Positions 1-8,190 of a DNA stretch of 60,568 nucleotides are shown here, piece by piece. Positions within the stretch are counted from its first letter, which is position 1. Every line of letters begins with the position of its first letter. Origin of the DNA: an uncultured Oscillospiraceae bacterium (GTDB taxonomy: Bacteria; Bacillota; Clostridia; Oscillospirales; Oscillospiraceae); NCBI GenBank assembly GCA_910587395.1, contig CAJULJ010000012.1, forward strand, positions 1-60,568. The letters run 5' to 3'. The position numbers were made by a program, and so were the translations under genes. Below the pieces are notes generated by a model that saw only the letters and a program-made list of their open reading frames with translations, did no database searches and was not told the origin of the DNA.

Positions 1-1116
1 CGGCTGACCAACTCCACCCAGGACGTGCTGGAAAAGCGCATCGCGGCCCTGGAGGGCGGCGTGGCGGCTCTGGCTACGGCTTCCGGCGCGGCGGCCATCA
101 CCTATACCATCCAGGCGCTGGCCCAGGCCGGAGACCACATTGTGGCCCAAAAGACCATCTACGGCGGCAGCTATAACCTGTTGGCCCACACCCTGAGCCA
201 GTTTGGTGTCTCCACCACCTTTGTGGACGCCCACAACCTGGATGAAGTCACCGCCGCCATCCAGTCCAACACCAAGGCGGTCTATTTGGAGACGCTTGGC
301 AACCCTAATTCCGACATTCCCGACATCGACGCCATCGCATCTATCGCCCACAGCCACGGCCTGCCTCTGGTCATTGACAACACCTTCGGCACGCCCTACC
401 TGATCCGGCCCATTGAGCACGGCGCGGACATTGTGGTCCACTCCGCCACCAAGTTTATTGGCGGACACGGCACCACTCTGGGCGGCATCATCGTGGACTC
501 CGGCAAGTTCGATTGGAAGGCAAGCGGTAAGTACGCCCCCATTGCCGAGGCCAATCCCAGCTATCACGGTGTGTCCTTTGTGGACGCCGCCGGACCCGCC
601 GCTTTTGTCACCTACATCCGGGCCATCCTCCTGCGGGACATGGGCGCGGCAATCTCCCCCTTTAACGCCTTTCTGCTGCTCCAGGGGGTGGAGACCCTGT
701 CCCTGCGGCTGGACCGCCACGCCGAAAACACCAGGAAGGTGGTGGAGTTCCTGTCCAAGCACCCCCAGGTGGAGAAGGTGAACCACCCCTCTCTGCCGGA
801 CCACCCCGACCACGCCCTGTATGAGAGGTACTTCCCCCACGGCGGCGCGTCTATTTTCACCTTTGAGATTAAAGGCGGCCAGGAGGAGGCCCACAAATTC
901 ATTGACAGCCTGGAGATTTTCTCCCTGCTGGCCAATGTGGCGGACGTGAAGAGCCTAGTGATCCACCCGGCCACCACCACCCACTCCCAGCTCTCCCCGG
1001 AGGAGCTGGCCGACCAAGGCATCAAGCCCAACACCATCCGGCTGTCCATCGGCACGGAGCACATCGACGACATCCTCGCCGATCTGGAGAAGGGCTTCGC
1101 TGCCCTCTCCAAGTAG
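1..1116 (+). CDS. O-acetylhomoserine sulfhydrylase (5' partial)
   Basis: PLP-dependent Cys/Met-metabolism enzyme that makes homocysteine from O-acetylhomoserine and sulfide in the cytoplasm. The reading frame is open from base 1 (RLTNSTQDVLEKRIAALEGG), a sequence typical of residues about 60-80 of this family, so roughly the first 60 residues lie outside the window. The internal GTG at 25 is not a real start. The PLP-lysine motif HSATKFIGGHG and the C-terminal LVIHPATTTHSQL block are intact. A cystathionine gamma-synthase-like role is possible, but the length and the FIGGHGTTLGG motif favour the sulfhydrylase. A terminator follows directly. Confidence 0.93.
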   Translation, partial: RLTNSTQDVLEKRIAALEGGVAALATASGAAAITYTIQALAQAGDHIVAQKTIYGGSYNLLAHTLSQFGVSTTFVDAHNLDEVTAAIQSNTKAVYLETLGNPNSDIPDIDAIASIAHSHGLPLVIDNTFGTPYLIRPIEHGADIVVHSATKFIGGHGTTLGGIIVDSGKFDWKASGKYAPIAEANPSYHGVSFVDAAGPAAFVTYIRAILLRDMGAAISPFNAFLLLQGVETLSLRLDRHAENTRKVVEFLSKHPQVEKVNHPSLPDHPDHALYERYFPHGGASIFTFEIKGGQEEAHKFIDSLEIFSLLANVADVKSLVIHPATTTHSQLSPEELADQGIKPNTIRLSIGTEHIDDILADLEKGFAALSK

Positions 1117-1135
1117 AGCGCCAAGGCGTAGAGAC

Positions 1136-1168
1136 GCGGCCCCTCCCGGTTGGGAGGGGCCGCCTTTC
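1136..1168 (+). terminator. Rho-independent terminator after the sulfhydrylase gene
   Basis: A 12-bp perfect GC-rich stem (1136-1147 with 1152-1163) and a GGTT loop are followed by CTTTCG. It lies between two convergent genes and may serve both strands. Confidence 0.75.
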
Positions 1169-1172
1169 GTTC

Positions 1173-3821
1173 TCAGTGGATGGTGGAGATGTAGGTGTAG
1201 GCGTCGTCGGTCTGGTCAAAGCGGAAGCCCACGTTCTCGAAGCCGCTGCCGGTGAAGCGGAGGGTCCAGACGGCGATGCAGTCGGTGGTGAAGGGGTTGA
1301 CGGGCATAGCCAGGTTGAAGGTGCCGTCGTCGTTGAAGAAGTAGTTCATGCAGTATTCGTAGGTTTCGGGGGTGAAGCCGTTCTGTTGGACGTTGTCCCA
1401 ATGGGTGAGGGTGACAGAACGGTCGTCATTGATGTCGTCAAAGCGGATCTCCGCGCTGGCCCCCTGGTAGGTAATGGTGACGGAATGGGTATCGTCATGC
1501 ACAACGGCTTCGACGTTGGCGTTGAAGTCCTCCATCAGCGGTTCCCAGTCGTGGACATAGGCGGCGGTGGCGGCGGGGTCGGTTCCCAGGTCATAGACCG
1601 TCAGCTGGTACTGCTGGTCGGTGCCCCCCTGGAACAGGTGGGTAATGACGGCGAAGGGGCCGAAGGTGCCCTTGGGCCCCCAGCCGAAGCCCTCCAGGGG
1701 CATGAGCTGGGGCGCGTGGCCGCTGGTGGACATGGCGGAGAAAAAGCCGCTCTGGTAGGAGAACACCTGGGTGAGCCGGTCCTCCACCTGGAACATGGTC
1801 TCATTCCCGTGGTTTCGGGTGAACATCCACACGGGGTAGCCGTTCATCTGGCCCACCAGATACCACTGCTCCGGGTCCTCCGGGACCTGCTCATAGGAGG
1901 TGACAAGGGTGTAGTCCATGCCGTCGATGGCGTAGCGGCCCGGCTCCAGAGGGGGCTGGGGCACGTTGGAGAAGAAATGGGGCGGGGTGGTGTAGGGGTC
2001 GAAGGGCTCCACGCCTGCAGTGGCCAGCACCGCGGCCTTCGCGTGGTCCTTCATGGCGTTGACGGCGGCCCAGTACTCCTCGCCCAGCTCACCGTCCTGA
2101 TACCGTCCATCATCGGCCCACAGGATGGCGTAATACTCGTCGCCGCTCCGGGCGAAGATGTCCACGGCGGGCCAGAGCTGCTGGTCCAGCCGCTCCTGAA
2201 TCCCGGCCTCGTCCATTCGGTACAGGTTCAGCAGCCAGCCGCTCCACAGGTCCTGCCACTTGGGGTCACTGAGCCAGTAGGAGGCCAGACAGCTCACCTC
2301 GCCGCCCATGGCTGGGGAGGCGCTCACCGTGTCCCGCCACTCCTCCGGCACGTCCATCAGCCGGGCCTGGAGGGTGTCCAGGGGCGAGACGTACGGTTCA
2401 AGGCCCTCAGTGCGCAGCACCTGCTGTTCGGCAAAGGCCCGGATGGCCTGATAGGCGGCGGTGAAGGGCTCGGAATCCGCCATCTGGAACCGTGGGTTCC
2501 CGGGCCACTCAAGAACGTAGTAGAACTCCTCATCCTGGGCAATGATCTGTGTAGGCTCGTCGCTTATCTGCGGCCAGCCGCGACCGTCGATGAGACTTCG
2601 TTCCCATCGATGCACGTCCAGCAGCCAAGAGGACTGCTCGCTTTCCCACTCGGCGGGCACGTCCCACCAGTAGCTGACAAGGGCGATGTCATTGATGCCT
2701 GCCTTGGTTTCCGACGCGCTGGCCGTTACGGTGGGCTTCAGCTCCTCCGGCACGTCCATTAACCGCTCCCGAAGGGAGTCCGCAGACAGGCCCGTGGGGA
2801 CAGGGTCCTTCTCCGGTGCGCCGGTGAAGGTGAAGCCCACAGTGAGTCCCAGGACCAACACCAGCGCCAAAGCTAGGGCAAGGACGGTCTTGGGCTTGCG
2901 GGCGATGAGCTTGACCCGTTCCCGCACCCGGCGCTTGCTCCCGGTCATGGTGGTGGCGGTCTGGAGCAGGGAATTGCGCCCCGCCGCGATCATGGCAACC
3001 AGCGTGCGCCCGTAGGGAAGCCGCTCCGCCTCCCCCAGGCGGCGGATGGCCCCCGCGTCACAGGCCAGCTCGCAGTCCTGCCTGGACATGGCTGCCGCCC
3101 ACCACACCAGCGGATTAAACCAGTACAGGCACAGGCACCGCACCAGCGCCCACCAGTGGTCGCGGTGGCGGTAATGGGTGGTCTCGTGGGCCAGCACATG
3201 GCGCATCCGGTCCGGGTCCTCTGCCGCAGCGGGGGTGACAAAGACTGCGGGGCGGAACACACCGCACAGGCAGGGGGAGGGCAGGGCGCCGGACACGAAT
3301 ACGGGCAGGCCGCAGGATTCCTCAATTTCAATCAGCTCCGCCCTGCCCAATTTCCGCCGCAGCCGCAGGTTCACCAGCAGGAACCAGGCCGCCATCAGCG
3401 CGGTCCCGCCCAGCCACACCGGCCTGGCGCACTTTGCAGCCAGCTCAGCCAGCGTGGGGCCGCGCATCAGTTCCCGGGCCTGGGTGTCAATGTCCATCAG
3501 GTCCCGGGGGGTGAGCTGGGCGGTGTCTGTGCCCTGCTTGCGGTACTGTTCAATGACCTGGGCATAGGCGCTGTCGTAGGACTGGGCCGGGAGGGCGGCC
3601 TGACCGATGGCCTCCACCACCCGGGCGGGCTCCTCCGCCCGCTCCAGCAGGGCAAGGGCGCTGTAGGCGCTGGAGGCCAGCTCTACCGGCACCAGCAGCC
3701 GCAGGGCCACAATCAGCCACAGCGCGTACTGCATCCGGGGGTCGATCCGCCCCCGGAGCAGAGGCCGCAGGGCGGCGACCAGCACAATGAGGATAGATGA
3801 TGTGATCAAAATCGACTTCAT
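1173..3821 (-). CDS. BlaR1/MecR1-like M56 metallopeptidase sensor with novel ectodomain
   Basis: Membrane-anchored zinc metallopeptidase of the BlaR1/MecR1 (M56) type, 882 aa. Such proteins sense an extracellular signal and trigger cleavage of the partner BlaI-type repressor. Membrane segments lie near residues 3-20, 32-50, 136-152 and 312-333. The zinc motif HETTH is at 212-216. The outer part (about 340-882) is not a penicillin-binding domain: it holds two clearly similar repeats (about 350-475 and 484-605, both with RLMDVPEE, a SYW block and WLL) and a further roughly 270-residue region with no recognised fold. The start ATG overlaps the stop of the repressor gene by 4 bases (ATGA), so the two are translationally coupled. 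The ligand is unknown. Confidence 0.85.
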   Translation of the reverse strand: MKSILITSSILIVLVAALRPLLRGRIDPRMQYALWLIVALRLLVPVELASSAYSALALLERAEEPARVVEAIGQAALPAQSYDSAYAQVIEQYRKQGTDTAQLTPRDLMDIDTQARELMRGPTLAELAAKCARPVWLGGTALMAAWFLLVNLRLRRKLGRAELIEIEESCGLPVFVSGALPSPCLCGVFRPAVFVTPAAAEDPDRMRHVLAHETTHYRHRDHWWALVRCLCLYWFNPLVWWAAAMSRQDCELACDAGAIRRLGEAERLPYGRTLVAMIAAGRNSLLQTATTMTGSKRRVRERVKLIARKPKTVLALALALVLVLGLTVGFTFTGAPEKDPVPTGLSADSLRERLMDVPEELKPTVTASASETKAGINDIALVSYWWDVPAEWESEQSSWLLDVHRWERSLIDGRGWPQISDEPTQIIAQDEEFYYVLEWPGNPRFQMADSEPFTAAYQAIRAFAEQQVLRTEGLEPYVSPLDTLQARLMDVPEEWRDTVSASPAMGGEVSCLASYWLSDPKWQDLWSGWLLNLYRMDEAGIQERLDQQLWPAVDIFARSGDEYYAILWADDGRYQDGELGEEYWAAVNAMKDHAKAAVLATAGVEPFDPYTTPPHFFSNVPQPPLEPGRYAIDGMDYTLVTSYEQVPEDPEQWYLVGQMNGYPVWMFTRNHGNETMFQVEDRLTQVFSYQSGFFSAMSTSGHAPQLMPLEGFGWGPKGTFGPFAVITHLFQGGTDQQYQLTVYDLGTDPAATAAYVHDWEPLMEDFNANVEAVVHDDTHSVTITYQGASAEIRFDDINDDRSVTLTHWDNVQQNGFTPETYEYCMNYFFNDDGTFNLAMPVNPFTTDCIAVWTLRFTGSGFENVGFRFDQTDDAYTYISTIH

Positions 3822-4210
3822 TTTGACTCCTCCTCCGCTTTGTCCAAAATAGCGTACAGCTCGTCAATATCCGCGCGGGTCAGGCTGGAGCGGTCCACCA
3901 GTGAGCTGAGCAGCAGCCCTACGCTGCCCTGAAAGGCCCGTTCCAGCAGGGAATCGGTCTCCGCCGCCGCCGCGTCCGCCCGGGCCAGCGCCGCCCGGAA
4001 CACCTTGGCCCGGCCTGACAGCTCGTAGCTTATGAGACCTTTTTCTTCCATCCGGCGTACCATAGTAGTGACGGTGCTTTTGGCCCAGCCCGCGCTGTCC
4101 CGCAGCGCCCGCACTAGCTCCATCAGGGTCTTAGGGCCCGTCCACAGGCATTCCATCACCCGCCATTCGCTGGGGGAGAGGGTATCCCGCGCTTTTTCCT
4201 CCATATCCAC
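3818..4210 (-). CDS. BlaI/MecI/CopY-family transcriptional repressor
   Basis: 130-aa winged-helix repressor (LSPSEWRVMECLW, then WAKSTVTTMVRRMEEKGLI as recognition helix and wing), the usual length for the BlaI/MecI family. It is expected to bind as a dimer to its own promoter and to be cleaved or released when the downstream BlaR1-like protease is activated. The two genes form an operon with a 4-base overlap. A consensus promoter and a short dyad lie just upstream, as expected for autoregulation. The regulon and signal cannot be read from the sequence. Confidence 0.9.
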   Translation of the reverse strand: MDMEEKARDTLSPSEWRVMECLWTGPKTLMELVRALRDSAGWAKSTVTTMVRRMEEKGLISYELSGRAKVFRAALARADAAAAETDSLLERAFQGSVGLLLSSLVDRSSLTRADIDELYAILDKAEEESK

Positions 4211-4233
4211 AGCTCCTTTCCTGTCAAGTCGGT

Positions 4234-4245
4234 TTACTGTTGTAA
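4234..4245 (-). promoter_or_regulatory. Candidate BlaI-type operator
   Basis: Dyad TTAC-TGTT-GTAA overlaps the predicted transcription start of the repressor-protease operon. BlaI/MecI operators contain a similar TTACA/TGTAA dyad, so this is the likely autoregulatory site (inferred). Confidence 0.5.
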
Positions 4246-4249
4246 GCCT

Positions 4250-4278
4250 ATTCTAGCAGGTTGGACTACGATTGTCAA
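4250..4278 (-). promoter_or_regulatory. SigA promoter of the BlaI/BlaR-like operon
   Basis: On the minus strand TTGACA (4273-4278), a 17-bp spacer and TAGAAT (4250-4255). Transcription should begin about base 4243, inside the candidate operator. Confidence 0.8.
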
Positions 4279-4321
4279 CCATTTTTTTCGGGTGCTGGTT
4301 CTAGACGCGGGGAGCTGCCTG

Positions 4322-4330
4322 TGATATAAT
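4322..4330 (+). promoter_or_regulatory. Extended -10 promoter for the hemerythrin gene
   Basis: TGA-TATAAT (extended -10) lies about 95 bases before the hemerythrin fusion gene. No good -35 is visible, which is common for extended -10 promoters. Confidence 0.55.
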
Positions 4331-4423
4331 ATGGCAAAGAGTGCCCGGCGTGAAAAAGCCAGGGTATTTATTGGGAGAAACTGTTAAATTCTATGCGCGT
4401 TTGCGCGGAAGGAGGAGTTTAAA

Positions 4424-5788
4424 ATGGACGGTCGTTTTGAATGGCGGGAGGAGTACAGCATTGGAGTGGACGTCATTGACAACGAGCACCGGCGGCTGTT
4501 TCAGATCATCAACAAACTCTTCAGCTTTCGGGATGAGGAGAAGGACAACCAGTGGGTCTGCCAGGAGGGCATCAAGTATTTTAAGGGCCACGCCATGAAG
4601 CATTTTGCGGATGAAGAGGCCTATATGAAATCCATCGGCTATCCGGAGCTGGAGCGGCACCGGGCCATCCACCGCAGCTTTCGGGAGAATACCCTGCCGG
4701 CTCTGGAGGAGGAGATGGAGCGGACGGGCTATTCCAAGGAGGCGCTGGACCATTTCCTGGGCGTGTGCGCCGGGTGGCTCATCGGGCATACCCTGACGGA
4801 GGATCAGGCCATCCGGAACGGAGAGGCGGGCACCTGGGAGGGCCTGCTGCCGGAGGAGGAGCTGGCCGCCATGAAAAAGGTGATTGTCCAGTTGGTGTTT
4901 GACATGTTCCACTTGGAGTCCCAGCTCATCAGCGACGCCTACGGCGGGGAGAAGTTCGGCGACGGCGTCTATTGCCGCTTGGTGTACGGCACAGGGGAGC
5001 AGGAGGAGAAGCAGGAGATCTTGATGGTCTTTGAGGAGAAGCTGCTGATTAACACGGTGGGACAGGTCATGGGCATTCAGACCAACAAGCTGGACGCCAT
5101 GCTGGTCAACGCGGCCCGGTATACGGTCCGGCAGTTCGTGGGGCGGGTGATGGAGCATCTGCCGGCCTTTGGCGGCTATGACCTGAAGGAGGAGAATCTG
5201 CTGTCCTATGAGCAGTTCCACCGGGTATTCCAACGGAAGAAACCTCAGGTGAGCCTACTGTTCAACACCGGCGGGTCGGGATATTTCGCCTACTGCGTTA
5301 TCGCCCCCCATCTGCTGGAGAAGGGTGTGGGCATTTCCCTTGAGCGCGAGAACGCCATGGACGAGGTGGAGAAGTACCTGAGCCGGCGGGAGAAGCGCGA
5401 GAAAGAGATTTCGCATAAGCGGAAAATCTTGGTGGTGGACGACTCCGCCACCATCCGCCACGCGATGAAGGGCCTGCTGGGGGATGGGTATGAGATCCAG
5501 CTGGCGGAGTCCGGGGTGGCGGCCATCCGGGCCATCAGCCTGAACCGGCCCAGCCTGGTGCTGCTGGATTACGAGATGCCGGTGTGCGACGGAAAGCAGA
5601 CGCTGGAAATGCTCCGTTCCGAGCCATCCTTCGCGGATATTCCGGTGATTTTCCTCACCGGGCGGAGCGATCCGGAGGCGGTGCGGTCGCTGCTGGCCCT
5701 GAAACCGGCGGGATACCTGCTGAAGGATTTGAAGCATGAGGACATCAAGAAAAAAATCGACGACTTTTTTGAAAAGCAGAAAAAATAA
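4424..5788 (+). CDS. Bacteriohemerythrin - CheX-like - receiver fusion protein
   Basis: 454-aa three-domain cytoplasmic protein. Residues 1-135 are a bacteriohemerythrin with the full di-iron ligand set (H22, H60, E64, H79, H83, H122, D127), which binds O2 or NO. Residues about 150-315 resemble the CheX-type phosphatase fold (weak match, based on LLFNTGGSGYFAYCV near the end). Residues about 333-454 are a CheY-like receiver with VVDDSA, phospho-acceptor LLDYEMP, T in IFLTG and K in YLLKDL. An AAGGAGGAG ribosome site precedes the ATG. It stands alone between a divergent regulator operon and a convergent one. It probably couples oxygen level to a phosphorelay output; the partner kinase is not in the window. 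Confidence 0.82.
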   Translation: MDGRFEWREEYSIGVDVIDNEHRRLFQIINKLFSFRDEEKDNQWVCQEGIKYFKGHAMKHFADEEAYMKSIGYPELERHRAIHRSFRENTLPALEEEMERTGYSKEALDHFLGVCAGWLIGHTLTEDQAIRNGEAGTWEGLLPEEELAAMKKVIVQLVFDMFHLESQLISDAYGGEKFGDGVYCRLVYGTGEQEEKQEILMVFEEKLLINTVGQVMGIQTNKLDAMLVNAARYTVRQFVGRVMEHLPAFGGYDLKEENLLSYEQFHRVFQRKKPQVSLLFNTGGSGYFAYCVIAPHLLEKGVGISLERENAMDEVEKYLSRREKREKEISHKRKILVVDDSATIRHAMKGLLGDGYEIQLAESGVAAIRAISLNRPSLVLLDYEMPVCDGKQTLEMLRSEPSFADIPVIFLTGRSDPEAVRSLLALKPAGYLLKDLKHEDIKKKIDDFFEKQKK

Positions 5789-5817
5789 CGCTCCGGGTTT
5801 TGCCGGAACATAAAGCA

Positions 5818-5843
5818 GGGAGGACCGCGAAAGCGGTCCTCCC
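5818..5843. terminator. Hairpin between convergent genes
   Basis: 11-bp perfect stem with a GAAA loop (5818-5828 with 5833-5843) between the stops of the hemerythrin and HAD genes. It could stop transcripts from both sides, although the U-runs are weak. Confidence 0.6.
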
Positions 5844-5860
5844 GTCATGTTTGTGATGCG

Positions 5861-6496
5861 TTACGCTTCGCAGGCGGCGTCGGGCTCGTCCACATCCAAG
5901 CCCAGCTGCCGCAGCTGCCGGCGCAGGCGGGCCGGGTCGTTGTGGTAAACGATGCCGTTCAGCCCGCAGAGGATGGCGGCCTCCACATTGTGGGGGACGT
6001 CGTCGATGAATACGCATTCCTGGCCCTCCAGGGCGAATTTGGCAAGGAACTGCTGATAAATTCTCGGCTCCGGCTTGACCATGTGGTGGTCGGCGGAGAT
6101 GAACTCCCCGTCAAAAAACTGAAGGGCGGGGATGTTTTTCCGGAAGCTGTGGAAGCGGGCGCTGGTGTTGGACAGCAGGTAGATGCCGTAGCCCTTCTCC
6201 CGCAGCTCCTTCACCAGGTCATAGACGCCGTCCAGCGGGGGGATGTCCTGGTGCCAGTTGTCCAGAATGTCCCGGACCGCCTGGTGCAGGCGCTCCGGAA
6301 GGCGGGCGCACACGGAGGCTACGGCCTCCTCGTCGGAGATGGCGCCCCGGTCCATCTGAATCCACTCCACGGACCGGAACAGCTCCCGGCGGATCAGCTC
6401 ATAGTCTTGGGGGTCGGGGACAAAGCGGGCGGTGTAGCGCGCCGCATCGAAATTGATGAGCACGCCACCCATATCAAATACCACGTTTTTAATCAT
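5861..6496 (-). CDS. HAD-superfamily hydrolase (YihX-like)
   Basis: 211-aa phosphatase-type HAD protein. Motif I is VVFDMGGVL, with the nucleophile Asp but Gly at the +2 position, as in the YihX / epoxide-hydrolase-N-like branch. Motif II is LLSNTS, the motif III lysine is in MVKPEPRIY, and motif IV is FIDDVPHNV. The ATG at 6496 overlaps the stop of the upstream permease gene by 4 bases (ATGA), so it is the last gene of the ABC importer operon. It may dephosphorylate the imported compound. The natural substrate is not predictable. Confidence 0.88.
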   Translation of the reverse strand: MIKNVVFDMGGVLINFDAARYTARFVPDPQDYELIRRELFRSVEWIQMDRGAISDEEAVASVCARLPERLHQAVRDILDNWHQDIPPLDGVYDLVKELREKGYGIYLLSNTSARFHSFRKNIPALQFFDGEFISADHHMVKPEPRIYQQFLAKFALEGQECVFIDDVPHNVEAAILCGLNGIVYHNDPARLRRQLRQLGLDVDEPDAACEA

Positions 6497-8190
6497 ACGA
6501 TGGAGACCTTTCCTTTGCTGGCTTTGAACACCACGATGAGCAGCACGCCGCTGGTGACGGTCAAAATAGAGGCCAGAGCCGCCGCCGTGCCCACCGAGTT
6601 GCGCACGATGTTGGTGTAGCTGGCGATGGTCATGGTAGCCGTCTTGCCGGTGTACAGCATGATGGAGGTGGAAAGCTCGTTGATGCAGGTGACCCAGCTG
6701 ATGATGGCGCCGGACAGCACGCCGGGCAGCATCAGCCGCGCGGTGACCTTCACGAAGGTTTTCATGGGGGATACGCCCAGGTTGATGGAGGCCTCCTCCA
6801 CACTGGGGTCCATCTGCATGAGGAACGCGCTGCCCGAGCGGACAGTGTAGGGCAGCTTGCGGATGATCATGGCGATGATGATGATGGAGGCGGTGCCGGT
6901 GAGCTTGATGACGGTGCCGTCGGAGGTGCGGCCCAGGTTGTTGAAGGCCACGATGTAGCACAGGCCCAGCACCGAGCCGGGAATGACGTAGGGGGCCATC
7001 ATGAGCATGTCCAGCGCGCCGCCGGTCTTGCCGCGGCGGCGGACGATGACATAGGACATAAGGATGCCCAGGATGAGAATAAACACGATGGCTACGGTGG
7101 AGAACACAAAGGAGTTGCGGATGTTGGTGACCAGGCTGCGGCCCAGCTCCTGGTAGTGCTCCAGCGTGAAGCCCTCGGAAAAGACGAAGTTGGAGTAATT
7201 GGTCTTGACAAAGGAGCAGAAGATGACGATGACCTGGGGCAGGAAGGAGACCAGACTGACGACAGCCACCGGCAGCGTCACCAGGAACCGCTTGACGCCG
7301 TGATACTCCGTGATCTCAGGCGGGCGCAGGGCGGACATGGTGTAGTTCTTCCGGGCCACCCACCACTTCTGCAAAAACAGGATGACAAGGGAGATCACCA
7401 CAATAATCATGGAGATGGCGCTGGCGAGGTTGGCGTTGCCGCCGGTTTCACTGAGGTACTCGTTGAAAATAAGCACCGGCAGCGTGCGAAAGTCGCCGCC
7501 CGCCAGCACGCCGGGGGTTCCGAAGTCGGCCAGGGCGGTCATGAACACCATCAGAGCGCCCGCGGCGATGGAGGGCATGACCACGGGGATGGTGACGGTG
7601 AGCAAGCGGCGCAGCTTCCCTGAGCCCAGGTTCTCCGCGCACTCCTCCACAGAGCGGTCGATGGAGCCCATGGCCCCGGATACGTAGAGGTAGACATAGG
7701 GGAACAGCTTGAGGGTGAACACCGCGCAGATGCCGCCCATGCCGTAGATGCTGGGCATCTGAAAGCCAAGAAGGCTTGACAGCCACTGGGTGACCACGCC
7801 GGCGTTGCCGAACAGGATGATCCAGCTGTAGGCCCCCAGGAAGGGCGGGCACATCAGGGAGAGGATGATGATTACATGCCAGAAGGTTTTGCCCGCGATG
7901 TTGAAGCGGGTCATGAGGTAGGCCATGGGCACCCCGATGAGGATGCTGGTGATGGTGGGCACCAGACTGACCTTCAAGCTGTTGCCCAGGGCCTGATAGT
8001 AGTACGGCTTGGTAAAGAACCGGTTGAAGTTATAGAGGGTGATGCCTTCCGCCTTGGAGGAGAAGAAGCTGTTGATGACCAGGGTGGAGAAGGGATAGAC
8101 CAGAAACAGCAGGAATACCGCGAAGATCAGCAGCTTCACCCAGAACCAGAAGTCCTTGTAAAAGGGCTGGCCGTTTTTGCTCTTCAGCAT
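6493..8190 (-). CDS. ABC transporter permease, fused two-domain (Fe3+/phosphonate type)
   Basis: 565-aa membrane protein with about 12 transmembrane segments arranged as two tandem binding-protein-dependent permease domains (about 20-280 and 300-565). Each has an EAA-type coupling loop (EECAENLGSGKLRRL and EEASINLGVSPMKTF). This fused layout is typical of FbpB/AfuB iron(III) and PhnU/V 2-aminoethylphosphonate importers. It overlaps the ATPase gene by 7 bases upstream and the HAD gene by 4 bases downstream, so it is part of one operon. The substrate remains ambiguous; ferric iron or an organophosphonate are the leading options. Confidence 0.92.
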   Translation of the reverse strand: MLKSKNGQPFYKDFWFWVKLLIFAVFLLFLVYPFSTLVINSFFSSKAEGITLYNFNRFFTKPYYYQALGNSLKVSLVPTITSILIGVPMAYLMTRFNIAGKTFWHVIIILSLMCPPFLGAYSWIILFGNAGVVTQWLSSLLGFQMPSIYGMGGICAVFTLKLFPYVYLYVSGAMGSIDRSVEECAENLGSGKLRRLLTVTIPVVMPSIAAGALMVFMTALADFGTPGVLAGGDFRTLPVLIFNEYLSETGGNANLASAISMIIVVISLVILFLQKWWVARKNYTMSALRPPEITEYHGVKRFLVTLPVAVVSLVSFLPQVIVIFCSFVKTNYSNFVFSEGFTLEHYQELGRSLVTNIRNSFVFSTVAIVFILILGILMSYVIVRRRGKTGGALDMLMMAPYVIPGSVLGLCYIVAFNNLGRTSDGTVIKLTGTASIIIIAMIIRKLPYTVRSGSAFLMQMDPSVEEASINLGVSPMKTFVKVTARLMLPGVLSGAIISWVTCINELSTSIMLYTGKTATMTIASYTNIVRNSVGTAAALASILTVTSGVLLIVVFKASKGKVSIV

